Shown here: positions 50,115-61,409 of the stretch, in pieces | Position numbering within the stretch: position 1 is the first letter of the stretch | Layout: the number at the start of each line of letters is the position of its first letter | Assembly (NCBI GenBank): GCA_958496175.1 | Contig: OY292274.1 | Coordinates: 12,793,689 to 12,857,688, forward strand | Direction: 5' to 3' | DNA from: Sisyra terminalis | Taxonomy: Eukaryota; Arthropoda; Insecta; Neuroptera; Sisyridae | DNA: 64,000 nt | Notes under the pieces: generated by a model | What the model was told of the DNA's origin: nothing | Database searches by the model: none | What the model saw: only the letters and a program-made list of their open reading frames with translations | Position numbers and translations under genes: made by a program

Positions 50115-51694
50115 GTAAGTATTACATACCTACCTCCCTATTATGCTCCCCTGCCTTGTATTCCATACTCTTTCAATCTTCTTCTGCAACTCGTTAAATC
50201 ACCAATCTTTCAATGCTCCGCATTCATGGTGAATGAATATTGAACAACTGTTATTTTCCTAATTTCCTCATGTAATTTATTTTTTCTGGCTTCTATAATT
50301 TGATTTTTATTTTCATATTAAACACATAAAATATAGGTTTCTTATCAAACAATGCTTATAAAAACAAATATTTGACGAAAAAAACCTCTTTTATTTGTCA
50401 GTCGTAGTTACTTCATATTAAAAGACTAACTAAACCCGGCAGACGATGTCCTGCCAGCCTATGGTTGTGAATGGTTGTAAATAAATAAATTGAATTTGAG
50501 AAAAAAAAAACTTTTGAATTATTAGAATAGCCTCCCTTATCAACCCGCAGCATCCATTGCTGTACCAATTATATATCTTCCATATATACATTAATCAATT
50601 ACGTTTTGAGAAAATTTGCTTTATCTCTAAAAATCACTACACGATCATAACAATGAAGTATTGACAGTTAACGGCTATTGTATTGATCGGTGAAAAAGCC
50701 GTTTTCTTACGGTCGCAGGTATACCACTGACGCCAGAAAAAGATTTCTAGCAGGCTGTATATCATGACAAAATTTGAACTAAATCGATGTAGAATTTTTT
50801 GAGATTTTAAAATCTTCATAAACCAACATTACAATCCTATATATGTAGTTAAATGATTGATTAGGTAGTCAGAGGTTGCCAAAAGGCACACCTTGACAAT
50901 TTTTTCAACCTACGAGATACATCAGACTTTTATGAAATGTACACACTTTATAATAACCAAAGTGGTGAAAACCTAACAATTAAAAATGTTTACAGTGTAT
51001 CTAAATTTAGTAAGGAGAATTTAAGATATAACTTCAAAAATGGCCCGCGGAGCTATGGTACATTTCCGAAGTGACCCGCAATATTATTTGGGTTGGCCAC
51101 CCCTGATTTCAAGTATGCTGATATTTTGATATCTTAAAGAAGAACAAAGATATTTAATCAAAGGATCCAATTTATATCCAATTGGTGGGTGTTCATTTAT
51201 TTATTATAATCTGTCTTCTTCTGAATGCTACTTTTATTATTAATAATTAAACGTAAAAGGCAACCTTTTAATCTGAAAAAATAATAGTTGAACTTGATTA
51301 TAAATTTCAAACCAATATTTCCTTCAAATTTAATTGTGAATTACTTTTAAAAAAGTTATTTATGTAAAAATGATTAGAGATCTTTTTTGTAGAGTATTAA
51401 ATTCCCTTTAAGAATCTATATTGTTTATTTCTATATATTTATTTGTTCGTTAGTTACAAAATTTCAAAATAAAGAAGATAAATCTAAAAATTATATCAAT
51501 GTTTAGAGCTTGATTATTCGGAAACGGCGTGTCTGGCAAAAATTTTTAAAAAGATGTTTTTTGAAGGGAATTTAATTTTCTATAAACATATCTGCAAATG
51601 ATTTTTTTTACTTTGATAGTTTGACACCATTGACGCAAAAATGAAAGCACAAATAAAAATCGAACTTGAAGATGATAGACCTCTTAACACTAAT

Positions 51695-53259
51695 CAGTGG
51701 CGTGCATTACTTATAGACAAAAAGACACTGCATACCCTACATAATTCAGATAAGTATTTATAATCTTGTTCTGATATCTAATATTATTTTATTTACGAGT
51801 ACTATCAAATATAAATAAACAAAAAACCTTAACGGATATCATCTATACAGTATACAAATTATGCCAGCTCATTCATTCGTTCAATTTTAAGTAAGCGACT
51901 GGTAATATTTGCATTGCGATACACTAGCGCTACTGTGTCCAGCAGCGGGAAAGATACAAACTATTCGTACCTAAATATTTATATGTGTGCACTCATACCT
52001 ATATATGTCATTGTGTGGGTTCGTATAAAAACAATAATACAAATATACAATTCTACACATACGCACGCACCCAACCTCATAGAAAGACACTGTCTTCTAA
52101 CAACACGACAAATTACGATAATTACCGAAGAAGCATCGTTTCTTATTCATTAATGCTCCAATTACTAGCTTGAATTTGATTGATCTCAATAATCGATTTA
52201 ACGATCAGTAATCTACGTACATTGTTATTATTTAATTCTAATAAATTTTTATAATGTATTTTCTATTATCTGTATTATTTAATCCTGACGATTATATTGT
52301 ATTTCTTTAATAAAGTCTACAAAATGAGTCTATGGATATCTGTGGTTAAAAATATCAACATCATTAATTACCCTATACCGATTAGCTAACAAAATTTTAA
52401 AGTGTGAAATTTCCGAAGTTTTTTTTGCTTATCGATGGGAAATCGTTCGTAGAGGTTTGTGAAAGAAACCGTTTCGTTTGTGATAAAAATAGTTTAGCGG
52501 TAATTAAATAAAATAGATAAATTAATTAATTAGTCATTGATATAGTAAAATGTTAAAAAATAAGGTTTAAAGCAACATACAATAACAAAAATGAGGGAAA
52601 ATTTAGGAAACGGTTGGTTAAAACTAAAAAAAGATAAAGAAAAATATTTTCCGAAGTTCAAAAAAACACTTAATGTTCTACTTCGTATTTATATTTTTTC
52701 AAAAAAATTTTGTGTGAAAAGTTGACTTTCACAAACGATGAAAAAATTTGGGAGAAAAGCCTGTTTAATTATGTTTTGATTTTTGTTATTTTGTAAAAAT
52801 TTGAGAAAATATAATTTGAGGAAAAAAAATATTTCATAATTGCCTTTTTTCCATTTTTTTTTTCGAAGGGGGGAGGTTCTGTTGAGTTTTCTTTAACTTT
52901 TTTTTTAGTTATACATTTAACCAACCGTTTACTGAGTTTTTCCGCATTTTTGTTATTGTATGTTGCTTTGAATCATATTTTCTTAGCATTTTACTATATC
53001 AATGACTAATTAATTAATTTATTATCGCTAAACTATTTTGTCACAAACGAATCGGTTTCTTCACATACCTCTACGAACGATTTCCCATCGATTGGCCAAA
53101 AAAAAATTCAGAAAATTCACACTTTAAAATTTTGTTGGCTAATCGGTATAGGGTTCATTATTTACTCATCATGACGACAAACTTAGCAGTTTTTTTGATA
53201 TTAAAGTAGCTTTTAAAAATGTCTGCCTACCCTGCCTAAAATCTCTGTGCACACCACTG
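51695..53259. mobile_element. hAT-like DNA transposon (1.57 kb, non-autonomous)
   Basis: Starts CAGTGGCGTGCA and ends TGTGCACACCACTG, inverted ends with one internal mismatch over the outer 12 bases. The flanking 8-mers are ACACTAAT and ATATTAAT, and the unoccupied paralogous site near 38420 has one such 8-mer. An 8 bp duplication and a CAGTGGCG start fit the hAT superfamily as I know it. No transposase is recognisable. Half of the element is taken up by a nested palindrome (52371-53153). Confidence 0.75.
52371..53153. mobile_element. Large palindromic element nested in the hAT-like element
   Basis: The left arm starts CCCTATACCGATTAGC at 52371 and runs to about 52665. The right arm ends with its complement, GCTAATCGGTATAGGG, at 53153 and starts near 52890. 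Shared internal landmarks include AATCGTTCGTAGAGGT with its mirror near 53075, and AAAATGAGGGAAAA with its mirror near 52945. The unpaired centre of about 220 bp is AT-rich. No coding. Confidence 0.8.
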
Positions 53260-54392
53260 ATATTAATATTAAGGGCTCAAACCTACCCGATATTTTTTTT
53301 GCCACCTTGAACAATTTTTTCGATATACTTTTCAAAAAAAAAAAAATATTCCATTTTTTTGGCCCAGTCTACAATTGTACTGTTAAAATAGCAATATCAG
53401 ATTTAATCATTAGATATAGTATATATTCGATCTTATTTTTATTTTGTTTCAAACAGATTTCGGACGAAGCAATTAAAAACAATCTAATCTTTGTAACCAA
53501 AGCGAGCAATATCTTTGTTCGTGGCCCAATCAATTGATTTTCGCTTAATTCTTTTCTTCACGTAAACAAACGGGTACAGTCGTAGTGACATTTTCCATCG
53601 AAGAAATGTCGTAAAGTTTTTCAGCAATAAAAACGTGCCGTTTTACGTCAGTGGAACGAGGATCGCTTAATCACTTAATGAAGAATGGCCAGCAATTAGC
53701 TCGAGCTCTATGTCTGTGTCGGTCAAACTCTTAAATCGAAAAGTTGGGGTTTGCTCGCCCACAAAATGACGTGACAATACTATTAATGTGACATTGCAGA
53801 AAATCAATTTCCTATCTTTTTCTTCGGTTACGTTTTCATTTTTTAATTAGAGGGTGAAAAATCTCAATATAAACGGCCACGTTGGAAAAGTTTTTCAATT
53901 TATAAGTATTACGCAGCGACGAATGAAAAGTTATGTTCTCTTCAAAAAGAAGTTAATATAGTTCGTCATACTTGATAATTATTTTTCTGTTTAGATTGAA
54001 AGTTGGTGTATAGAGGGAATAGATTTATATGGTTAAAACAACTGTTAAGTTTTTATTGTAAACCGTAAAAATATTTTATGTCCCTATTATTTCTAGTTAA
54101 TGACTCATTACGAGCGAATAATAAAAAACTTATTTGTATGAGGCTGAAAAAAAGATTTTTCCGAGGAAAACCGAAAAGTATATTTATAAAATGCATCTTT
54201 GCATTGTAAAACATATAATGGTTTTTTTTCCCTTTGCACTATGTATAATGTAAAATCACCAAAGTAATCTTATCTTTATTTTTATTTGAAAGAATTCAAA
54301 AATTTAAAACTATACACATTCTTTAAATGAAGGTACTTTTATTAAGCTTAAAGAAACCGTTTATTTAAAACAATTACACTTTTATAATATAA

Positions 54393-56300
54393 CTAGCTGA
54401 CCCGGCAAACTTCGTAGTGCCTAACAGGAATTGAACGTAGTGTTTTTTATGAACGAATATTTTAGCTACTCTTAATTTATAATTTTAATAACAAACTAAT
54501 ACGAATACAATTATGAAGTTCAATATTTAATTAGAACAATATTATATAATAATATTATTTTATACAATGGGAGTAAAAATTATTAATAAAAAACAAAAAT
54601 TAGTTAATTCAATGGCATGTCAACAATTCATTTAATTTATTGAAGCTATGAATTTTGGTGCATGCAATGTCCTCAGGTTGATTCTCCTCATTGAAGTACG
54701 TTGCTATTACATTGACATACGATTTGTCAAATCAAATATCTTAAATATACTAAATAAAGTCAGGTTATTTAGATCATTTTTTAACTAAAAAATTACTGGA
54801 CTGATTTTGATGATTAATGATTAGTTCAATTCACCATCGCTCCAAATAGCAGAGTAACTATTAACATATCTTAATAATACACGTAAAAATTTGAATAAAA
54901 TCAGTTTTTAAATAATTAGGCTTGGAATTTTCCGTAGTTGGCAGTTCACGTGACCCACACTTTGATGTCAATGCTTTCAATTTCATATTATCTGTAACTC
55001 TTTTTTAAAGACATATAACGATAGTTATTGAAAGATCTATCTTCGCATTGACTCAATATGTTTTGAAAGCGCAATGATTTTGTTGTTGGTGATTTCCTCC
55101 AGTGCCAAGTATTCCAAGATGGAATTCTACCAATAAAATAAATACTTGCTTAAAATCATAAAATCTGTGGCACAATGTGAAGAAATTTCAGTTGGAGACA
55201 TGAGGCATGCGTTGTGGAATGATCAATCTGCTGAAAAATTTCCCAAGCAAATGTTGAATATCGGTAATAACCATGTTCTTGTCAACGAATCGAGCGTATT
55301 GATTTCATTTCCTTTGAATTTTTGGGATTTCGTCTCATTCAAAATTTTTACATAATTGCTAGCTTTTTCACAAAACCGCTGAATAATGTTTTAGTAAACT
55401 TAATTTGAATAAAAATTCAAACAATGAACACGGCCATTTATTAATTTCTTGGAGAAATCATCAGCAGAAGGATCGTTCAGCAATACAATTTTCTTGTTTT
55501 CTTCCATCTGAAGTTTATTTATATGGTACCAGATATTTGATAATTTAAAGCAAGCATTTATTTTATCGACAACAGTCGATCCTTAATGTCTGAAGTCGTC
55601 CACAGTATGGAAATATTTAAAAACAATCAAATTAAACTCGAAAATGTAATTCGAATTGCAGAATAACTAATTTAGAAAAGTGTTTTCCAAACAATTGATC
55701 GATATTGGTAATGGCAAAATTTCTGTTGACACATTACCTGCATACATTACATTCTTTGCCAATTTTTTCACTTTACTAAATCAAAGACCGAACTCATCGA
55801 GAGGATGTTCCCAAACTTGGTTACAAATTACAAAAATCATGTTTGGTTGAGAGAACATGTTATATTGACCCCAAAAAACGTTGTCAACGAAAATGATATT
55901 AATGAAATAGATAATTCAGATTCAAAATAAGAAAACTGGCGAATTAGAGACCTGCAATTCGGTTGATTGCGTTACTAATAAAGATGATGTTTTCAATTAT
56001 GGATAGAATTTTAAATTTGCTGAAATTCTCCGGGTTACCGCCTCATAATCCAATTAAAAATTGGATCAGTAATCCTTATGTTGTGCAATATATAGATCAA
56101 CCACGTTTTGGTCATAACACCCGACTTGCGGTGAAAAAATTAATGAGCAACCTTATCGAAGTTACAAATTGAATTGAAAATACAAAGCAGAAGACATTTT
56201 GATTCCACATATCCCAATTTTCCGAACGACGTGTCGTGTGACTTTAATCGACTACAATTTTCTGCATTTTCAGATACCTCCGTAGTTTTTGGACAATGAT
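54393..56300 (-). mobile_element. Second copy of the composite Helitron (right end uncertain)
   Basis: CTAG at 54393-54396, preceded by A, then CTGACCCGGCAAACTTCGTA, the same end as at 35847. The interior follows the first copy to about 55800 in the same order, including a CTGATTTTGATGATTAATG motif near 54802. From there it extends with helicase sequence the first copy has lost. I did not find a clear right end. The Helitron start at 58212 might belong to it, in which case later insertions fill the gap. Confidence 0.65.
55070..56290 (+). pseudogene. Decayed Helitron PIF1-type helicase, C-terminal part
   Basis: Segment 1 (about 55070-55350) contains VGDF, then MRHALWNDQSAEKFPKQML and IGNNHVLVNESSVLISFP. 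It matches segment 1 of the copy at 36745. Segment 2 (from about 55685) repeats FSKQLIDIGNGKISVDT and continues, after shifts, with LKFSGLPPHNP, DQPRFGHNTRLAVKKLMSNL and, near 56200, a frame reading IPHIPIFPNDV. The order L-P-G-M-P-P-H, I-N-Q-P-x-L-C-N-G-T-R-L, I-P-R-I-P is known from the C-terminal region of insect Helitron helicases. Several stops and frameshifts. It reads on the + strand although the element's visible terminus points to the - strand. Confidence 0.85.
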
Positions 56301-56395
56301 TCGTTTTATTGTTTATGTTTACGGATTATGAATACAACGCCTATCAATTTCTGTATCTGTATTGCTCATAAAATACATTTGTAAGATTTGATGAT

Positions 56396-56430
56396 CTAGT
56401 AGTGGTCTAGTAGTGGATATCTAGTAGTGG
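56396..56430 (+). repeat. Three copies of CTAGTAGTGG
   Basis: CTAGTAGTGG occurs at 56396, 56407 and 56421 with short spacers. Probably a local slippage product. Confidence 0.8.
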
Positions 56431-56927
56431 TAACAGCGCTTCCAGTAAGTGATAAATTTGTTCTTGTATCTGCAAAGATTTTCTTAAATTATTTGAAAAA
56501 TACAAATTTACATGTTATCCAAAAATTATTATGGAATTATACCTTGAAGGGGGACATGAATTTATCCAGCACAATATGCGTTGCCCCAAACGACGTTGTT
56601 TGTAATCAACTATTATATTTTTGAGTTTTGGTCCAGAAATTTTAAGAATCATTTCCTAGCCTATAATCTAATGAGCGTAACGGATCTGGTGATGGGACCA
56701 ATTGTAGCAATTTTACTTTTCCACCAGCTCAACATAACCCAGTATATTCACAGCTGTAGTTATGGTTGTTTAGAAGTGCGGTGGGGAAAATGAGAGTGAG
56801 GGCGGTTTCCCTATGCTTACACAATGGGCATTGTAGTTATATCATTTTGATAACAGAAATTTAAATAACGCCATTTCACTTAATTATTATGTAAGTTTAT
56901 GTAGTAGGGGAACTTATACCAAATACC

Positions 56928-57119
56928 ATAGAGGCGGTTTTTAATTTTTATTTGTTTCTTAACAAAGAAACTTTTTATAATCTTTTTTTTATGAACCAAT
57001 CAACTATCAAACTTTTTAAAATCTAATTTTTATGAACTAATGATTGCAACCTGGAGCAATTATATATTCTGCAGAAAAGCATTATGGAAGCAATTTTTTG
57101 TCATATTTCATTATCATCA

Positions 57120-57214
<95 letters not shown>

Positions 57215-57423
57215 TTTCTATGCTAACTCTTCTTCGGTATTTAGAACTATTTGAAAACCAATTGTTGTTATATGACAAAAAATTGCTTCCATAATGCTTT
57301 TTAGCAGAGTATATAATTGCTCCAGTTCACAATTATTAGTTCATAAAAATTAGATTTTAAAAAGTTTGATTGTTGAAAAACAAACAAAAATTAAAAACCG
57401 CCTCTATGGTATTTGATATAAGT
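56928..57423. repeat. Inverted repeat of Helitron body around an AT microsatellite
   Basis: The left arm (56928-57114) and right arm (about 57270-57423) are inverted copies, including TACCAAATACCATAGAGGCG and its mirror near 57400. Both match the body of the Helitrons at 27537 and 31410. The centre holds (AT)n at 57123-57209. Confidence 0.8.
57123..57209. repeat. AT dinucleotide microsatellite
   Basis: About 87 bp of almost pure (AT)n with a single TT break. The Ile/Tyr-rich open frame over it is an artefact. Confidence 0.95.
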
Positions 57424-57439
57424 ACCTACTACCTAAACT

Positions 57440-58212
57440 TTCATACTAATTAAGTGAAATGACGTTATTTAAAATGCTGTAGTTAAAATTATATAACAAA
57501 AACAGAAACTTATTATTAATTTATTCTTTATTTATTAATTACACTTAGTAAATTCAAAATTTCGATTGTTGATTAACTCTACATTTTCTCAAAGAAACTT
57601 AATCACCCCAATACACTCTTTTAGGGCAGGAATTTTAAAAAAAAATATTTTCACATGCCTACTTCTTAAAAGGAATACACCGAATATTAAAATTTTATCT
57701 GGCAGAGGAGATATATAATTACACGATTTTATGTATGCACGGTTTTTCAAACGTATTTACTTTAAGCTTTATTAAAATATTTATTTTTTTACTACTACTG
57801 TTACTTTTTTCGTTAATATTTCGTTAAAATAGGGATTGATCATAGAAGGGTGAAAATTAAGAGTAATATGATTTTTTGTTATTCTAAGTCATGACAAAAT
57901 AAAAATCTAGCCAAAAAAATTAAAGTTTTTAATTAATAAAAAAATAAGGGTTGATCATAGAGGGGTGAAAATTTAGGGTTGTATGTATTTTTGTATGATG
58001 TATCATAAAAAAATAAAAACAAAAAATTTTATCCAAAAAATAAAAAAAAAATTTAAGGGTGGACCACCCTTACCATTTAGGGGGATGAAAAATAGATGTT
58101 GTCCGATTCTCATGCCTACCGAATATACATAGAAAATTTTATGAAAATCGGTCGAGCCGTTTCGGAGGAGTTTAACTACGCACCCCGTGACACGAGAATT
58201 TTATATATTAGA
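57440..58212 (-). mobile_element. Helitron 5'-end portion
   Basis: On the - strand the right end starts A|TCTAATATATAAAATTCTC (58212) and continues GTGTCACGGGGTGCG, then CTCCTCCGAAACGGCTCGAC and CGATTTTCATAAAATTTT. This is a Helitron 5' region well known to me from insects. The body to the left is AT-rich and merges with the inverted repeat at 56928-57423. The matching 3' end was not found nearby. Confidence 0.7.
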
Positions 58213-59374
58213 TTAACAAAAAAAGGAAAATTATTTCATCGTTCTTAATTTAAATTAGTAGCATTTTCGGTAGTTTTTGGAAAAATATACGTTATTAAAT
58301 AACAGACAAAAACTTTTCACTATGTACCCGTTTTAAGTGAAAAAAAAATCAGTGTTTAAACAATTATTAAAACGAAAAAGTAATTTAATTTTTAATATCT
58401 TAAATTTCAAAGCTCAAGGTTTTAATTAAAAATCACAGCAGAGCCCCACAAACAAAGTGAAAACTTTTCACTAATATAACATTGACTTAACTATTTCAAC
58501 TATTACGTTAGATTATTATACAAAATAGGAAACTTTTGTTAGCTTTCGGCAATAAAATACGCTGTGATGGTAAAATGTCACATGCAAAAAGGAGAAAGAT
58601 ATGGTTGTGGTTTTATAATGATGGTAAGTGGTTTATATCTAACAAAAATATATAATTTATATTTGTCTTTATTTTGATATTTTAAACTTTGAAGAAAGAA
58701 AAATCCTTACTCCAGAAAACTTTGTTTTCACGTTAAAATATGTATTTTTTTTCAAAAACTGTTAAAATGTTAGAATGCCATCGAGTCTATCAAAAGGTTC
58801 ATAAGTTTGTGTTATGAAAATAAGTCCAATTATTCATCTCGTCTAAGCTTCAACAGAAACAATGACAATGTCGTCGGAAGCCTAATAGCGATTGCTGAAA
58901 ATTGTCCAAGAATTAGTTTTGTATTTTTCTTGGAAAAATAGGCCTATAGTTGTTATAAATTTTCAAAATTTCCAATTAAATTTTATCGTTTTTTACAAAG
59001 GTATTGAGTTTGAAAATTATAATAAGTCTAATGGAAAGTATTCAGATTAAAAAAAGGTTTTTGTAACACAAATTTAGAGTCAGCATCTCTCCATTTTTTG
59101 TTTCGAGTGATTAATAAAAAAAAAAGTATTACTAATTGAAAAATATATTTCAAAGTTTTTGGTAGCATTCACATTGAGAACTGACCAGTAGACGGGACTT
59201 AAAAAACATGGCTACGTATCGTGTGCAACCAAAGAATTGCTCATCAGCTTACATTGAAATGTTTTAGTTTGTTTTTATTTTCTTAAAAATAAATTTTCGT
59301 ATGAGTTTAATCAAATACTGGATGAAAAGATGTTATTAACGTAGAAAAAAATGTTTAACCTTAACATTTACTTG

Positions 59375-60296
59375 ATCACTCCCCTGAATTGCTAAGAATA
59401 AGAACCAGTATCCTTAGCAAAACTCGACTACACTAGCTACATAACAATAAAACAAATTGGAGGAAATATCGGAGGATCCTGCAAAATACTCTACCCCATC
59501 GTTTCGACTTAAAAAGGGATAATTACATAGGGCACATATTTAACTACTTTACTGCTGCGATAATCGATGCTTCCGTCACTGCGACATCAGGCCGACGGCG
59601 GTCGTGGAATATAGTTGTCCCACGCAGGTAAGGGAAATGATTGCCAAAAAAAGAAGGCTACGCAAGGAATAGATACACTCCCGTGACCCGCGAGATTGAA
59701 AAGCTGATTGAAAGATTGAAAACGGTCCTAAGAGAGCTGAAGGAAAAATTAATGTAATACTTTCTCAATAACTAATAACTTAACGGCCACTTCAGCCACC
59801 GACTACTGTCTCTGGAAAACTACAAAAAAATCAAGAGGCTCCACAAATCATTCCCACCAATCAGAACTGCTAGAAAAAAAGTCGTTGCTACTCACTTGGC
59901 AATAGTTTTCCAACCCTTCGATGACCAACAAGAGCTCACCGCTGAAGAAACAGTAAATGGTCAACCAATTAATGGAGCAGAACCTTGTTATTTTTATATT
60001 ACACTTGAAGAAGAGACTTCTTGCATACATGAAAAGATAAACCCAAAAAAGGCTCCGGGATACGAGAGAGTAACTGGTCGAAAGTTGAAAGAATTCCCTT
60101 CCAATTCAACTATGCTGCTTGCCTCCATCTTCAATGCCATCATTGTCAGAGGTTATTTCCCATCATATTGAAATATTGTGGGGATAATTATGATCCACAA
60201 ACCAGGAAAGCTCGAAAACGACGCGAAGGCATATGGGTCAATCAGCTTCCTACCCACATTATTAAAATTGTTCAAAAGGCTATTATAAAAAAACAT
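59375..60296 (+). pseudogene. Decayed Jockey-like LINE: endonuclease end and start of reverse transcriptase
   Basis: Pieces of a non-LTR retrotransposon ORF2 in order: LDHSPELL (end of the endonuclease, near 59371-59394), KTNWRKYRRILQ (near 59452), REMIAKKRRLRKE (near 59635), ATDYCLWKTTKK (near 59795), INPKKAPGYERVTGRKLKE and MLLASIFNAIIVRGYFPS (to 60168), then IIMIHKPGKLEND (near 60186). I know this succession from Jockey-type elements, where I-P-P-K-K-A-P-G-x-D opens the reverse transcriptase. Stops and frameshifts throughout. It breaks off before the Y-x-D-D active site, at the left edge of the 1.1 kb repeat. Confidence 0.85.
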
Positions 60297-60305
60297 GTGT
60301 GCAGT

Positions 60306-61409
60306 GGTAGAAGTGAAACCTTCAAAAAATATGAATTTCAAAATATTGAGACGAATGTAAGATTTTATACGTAGAATTATTCTAGGGTTTATTTAACGAT
60401 TTATTAACATATATATGACATATATTTATCCTGAAATTTGTAAATTTGCATTTTCGATAAATAATACGAGAGCTTATGATAAGAGAAGTATGAAATAAAT
60501 CCAGTGGTGGCAAAGATGCAGGTATCGTTTAATATTTGAAACTATTGTATTTGGACATCGTTGGAATTACATTTTTCTCGATTGCTTGAAAAAAGGTGCA
60601 GCACAGTAAAATGTTATCATTTGAATTAAAATTTTTAATTATTGTCCATAAAAGATCTTCATGTCCTTAGGGTTATGGTTTTAAATTTCGTTGGAATCAC
60701 AATAGAGCACATATTATGACCGAACATATTGCTAAAAAAGTTTTAACGAAATTCTTCATGAGCAACTTTATTTCGACGAAATTGTGAGTGCTTATGGAAT
60801 CGGCTATATATTAATTTGAGTAGCACCTGAAAAACAGTTCGTAATATTATGTGATATCAGAATTAATTTTAAATTAGCTTTTATTTTATTGAAATTTCGT
60901 GATGAAGGAGGAAATATGCGATTAAAAAATATTTAAGTACTTGCTAGCATAATTTTCACTATTTTGCACAGTTGAATCATTATTAAACGTATAAGAAATA
61001 ATGCTTTTCGGCGTGCCCGAAACTCACGAACACATTCTGTGGAACCTTTGGACGTCTTTATAGCCTTGTTTTCTTTAATTTTTTTTTTTTTTGATAATCA
61101 TGACAATAATCCGTATTCATTTACGGCAAACTTGAAAATTAATTTTATTAAAATAATGAAATGTTTATGCTCACAATTATATTAAGCAATTTATCACGGT
61201 TTTTATTGGTCGCTATGAAAACCGTTCTCAAGTAGCGTAATACGCAGGCGCGCACAACTATAAGAAATACTTGTTTTCTACCTCATTCTCTGTCATATTG
61301 AATCTTTTAGTTTTATGCATATGCTTCTCTTTTTATTGTCGATTTCCGTTTCCGTTTCATTAAATTTCAAATCACAACGATGCTAAAGAAGTAAAAACTT
61401 CAAAAATTC
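60306..61409. repeat. 1.1 kb direct repeat of unknown type, copy B
   Basis: Second copy of the repeat at 17535-18636, 42.8 kb downstream in the same orientation and almost the same length. It starts within about 10 bp of the end of the Jockey-like LINE relic, so its left boundary is also that element's break point. Copy A is not preceded by LINE sequence, which supports GGTAGAAG as the true left boundary. Confidence 0.8.

Larger units (their letters stand above)
51359..53390. repeat. Older repeat interrupted by the hAT-like element
   Basis: 51359-51694 and 53260-53370 together match the repeat at 38090-38530. The shared ATTATTCGGAAACGGCGTGT lies near 51511. The match runs up to the insertion point and resumes directly after it. 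Confidence 0.75.

Noticed and set aside
57044..57226. Ile/Tyr-rich open frame
   Set aside because: It is a translation of the (AT)n microsatellite.
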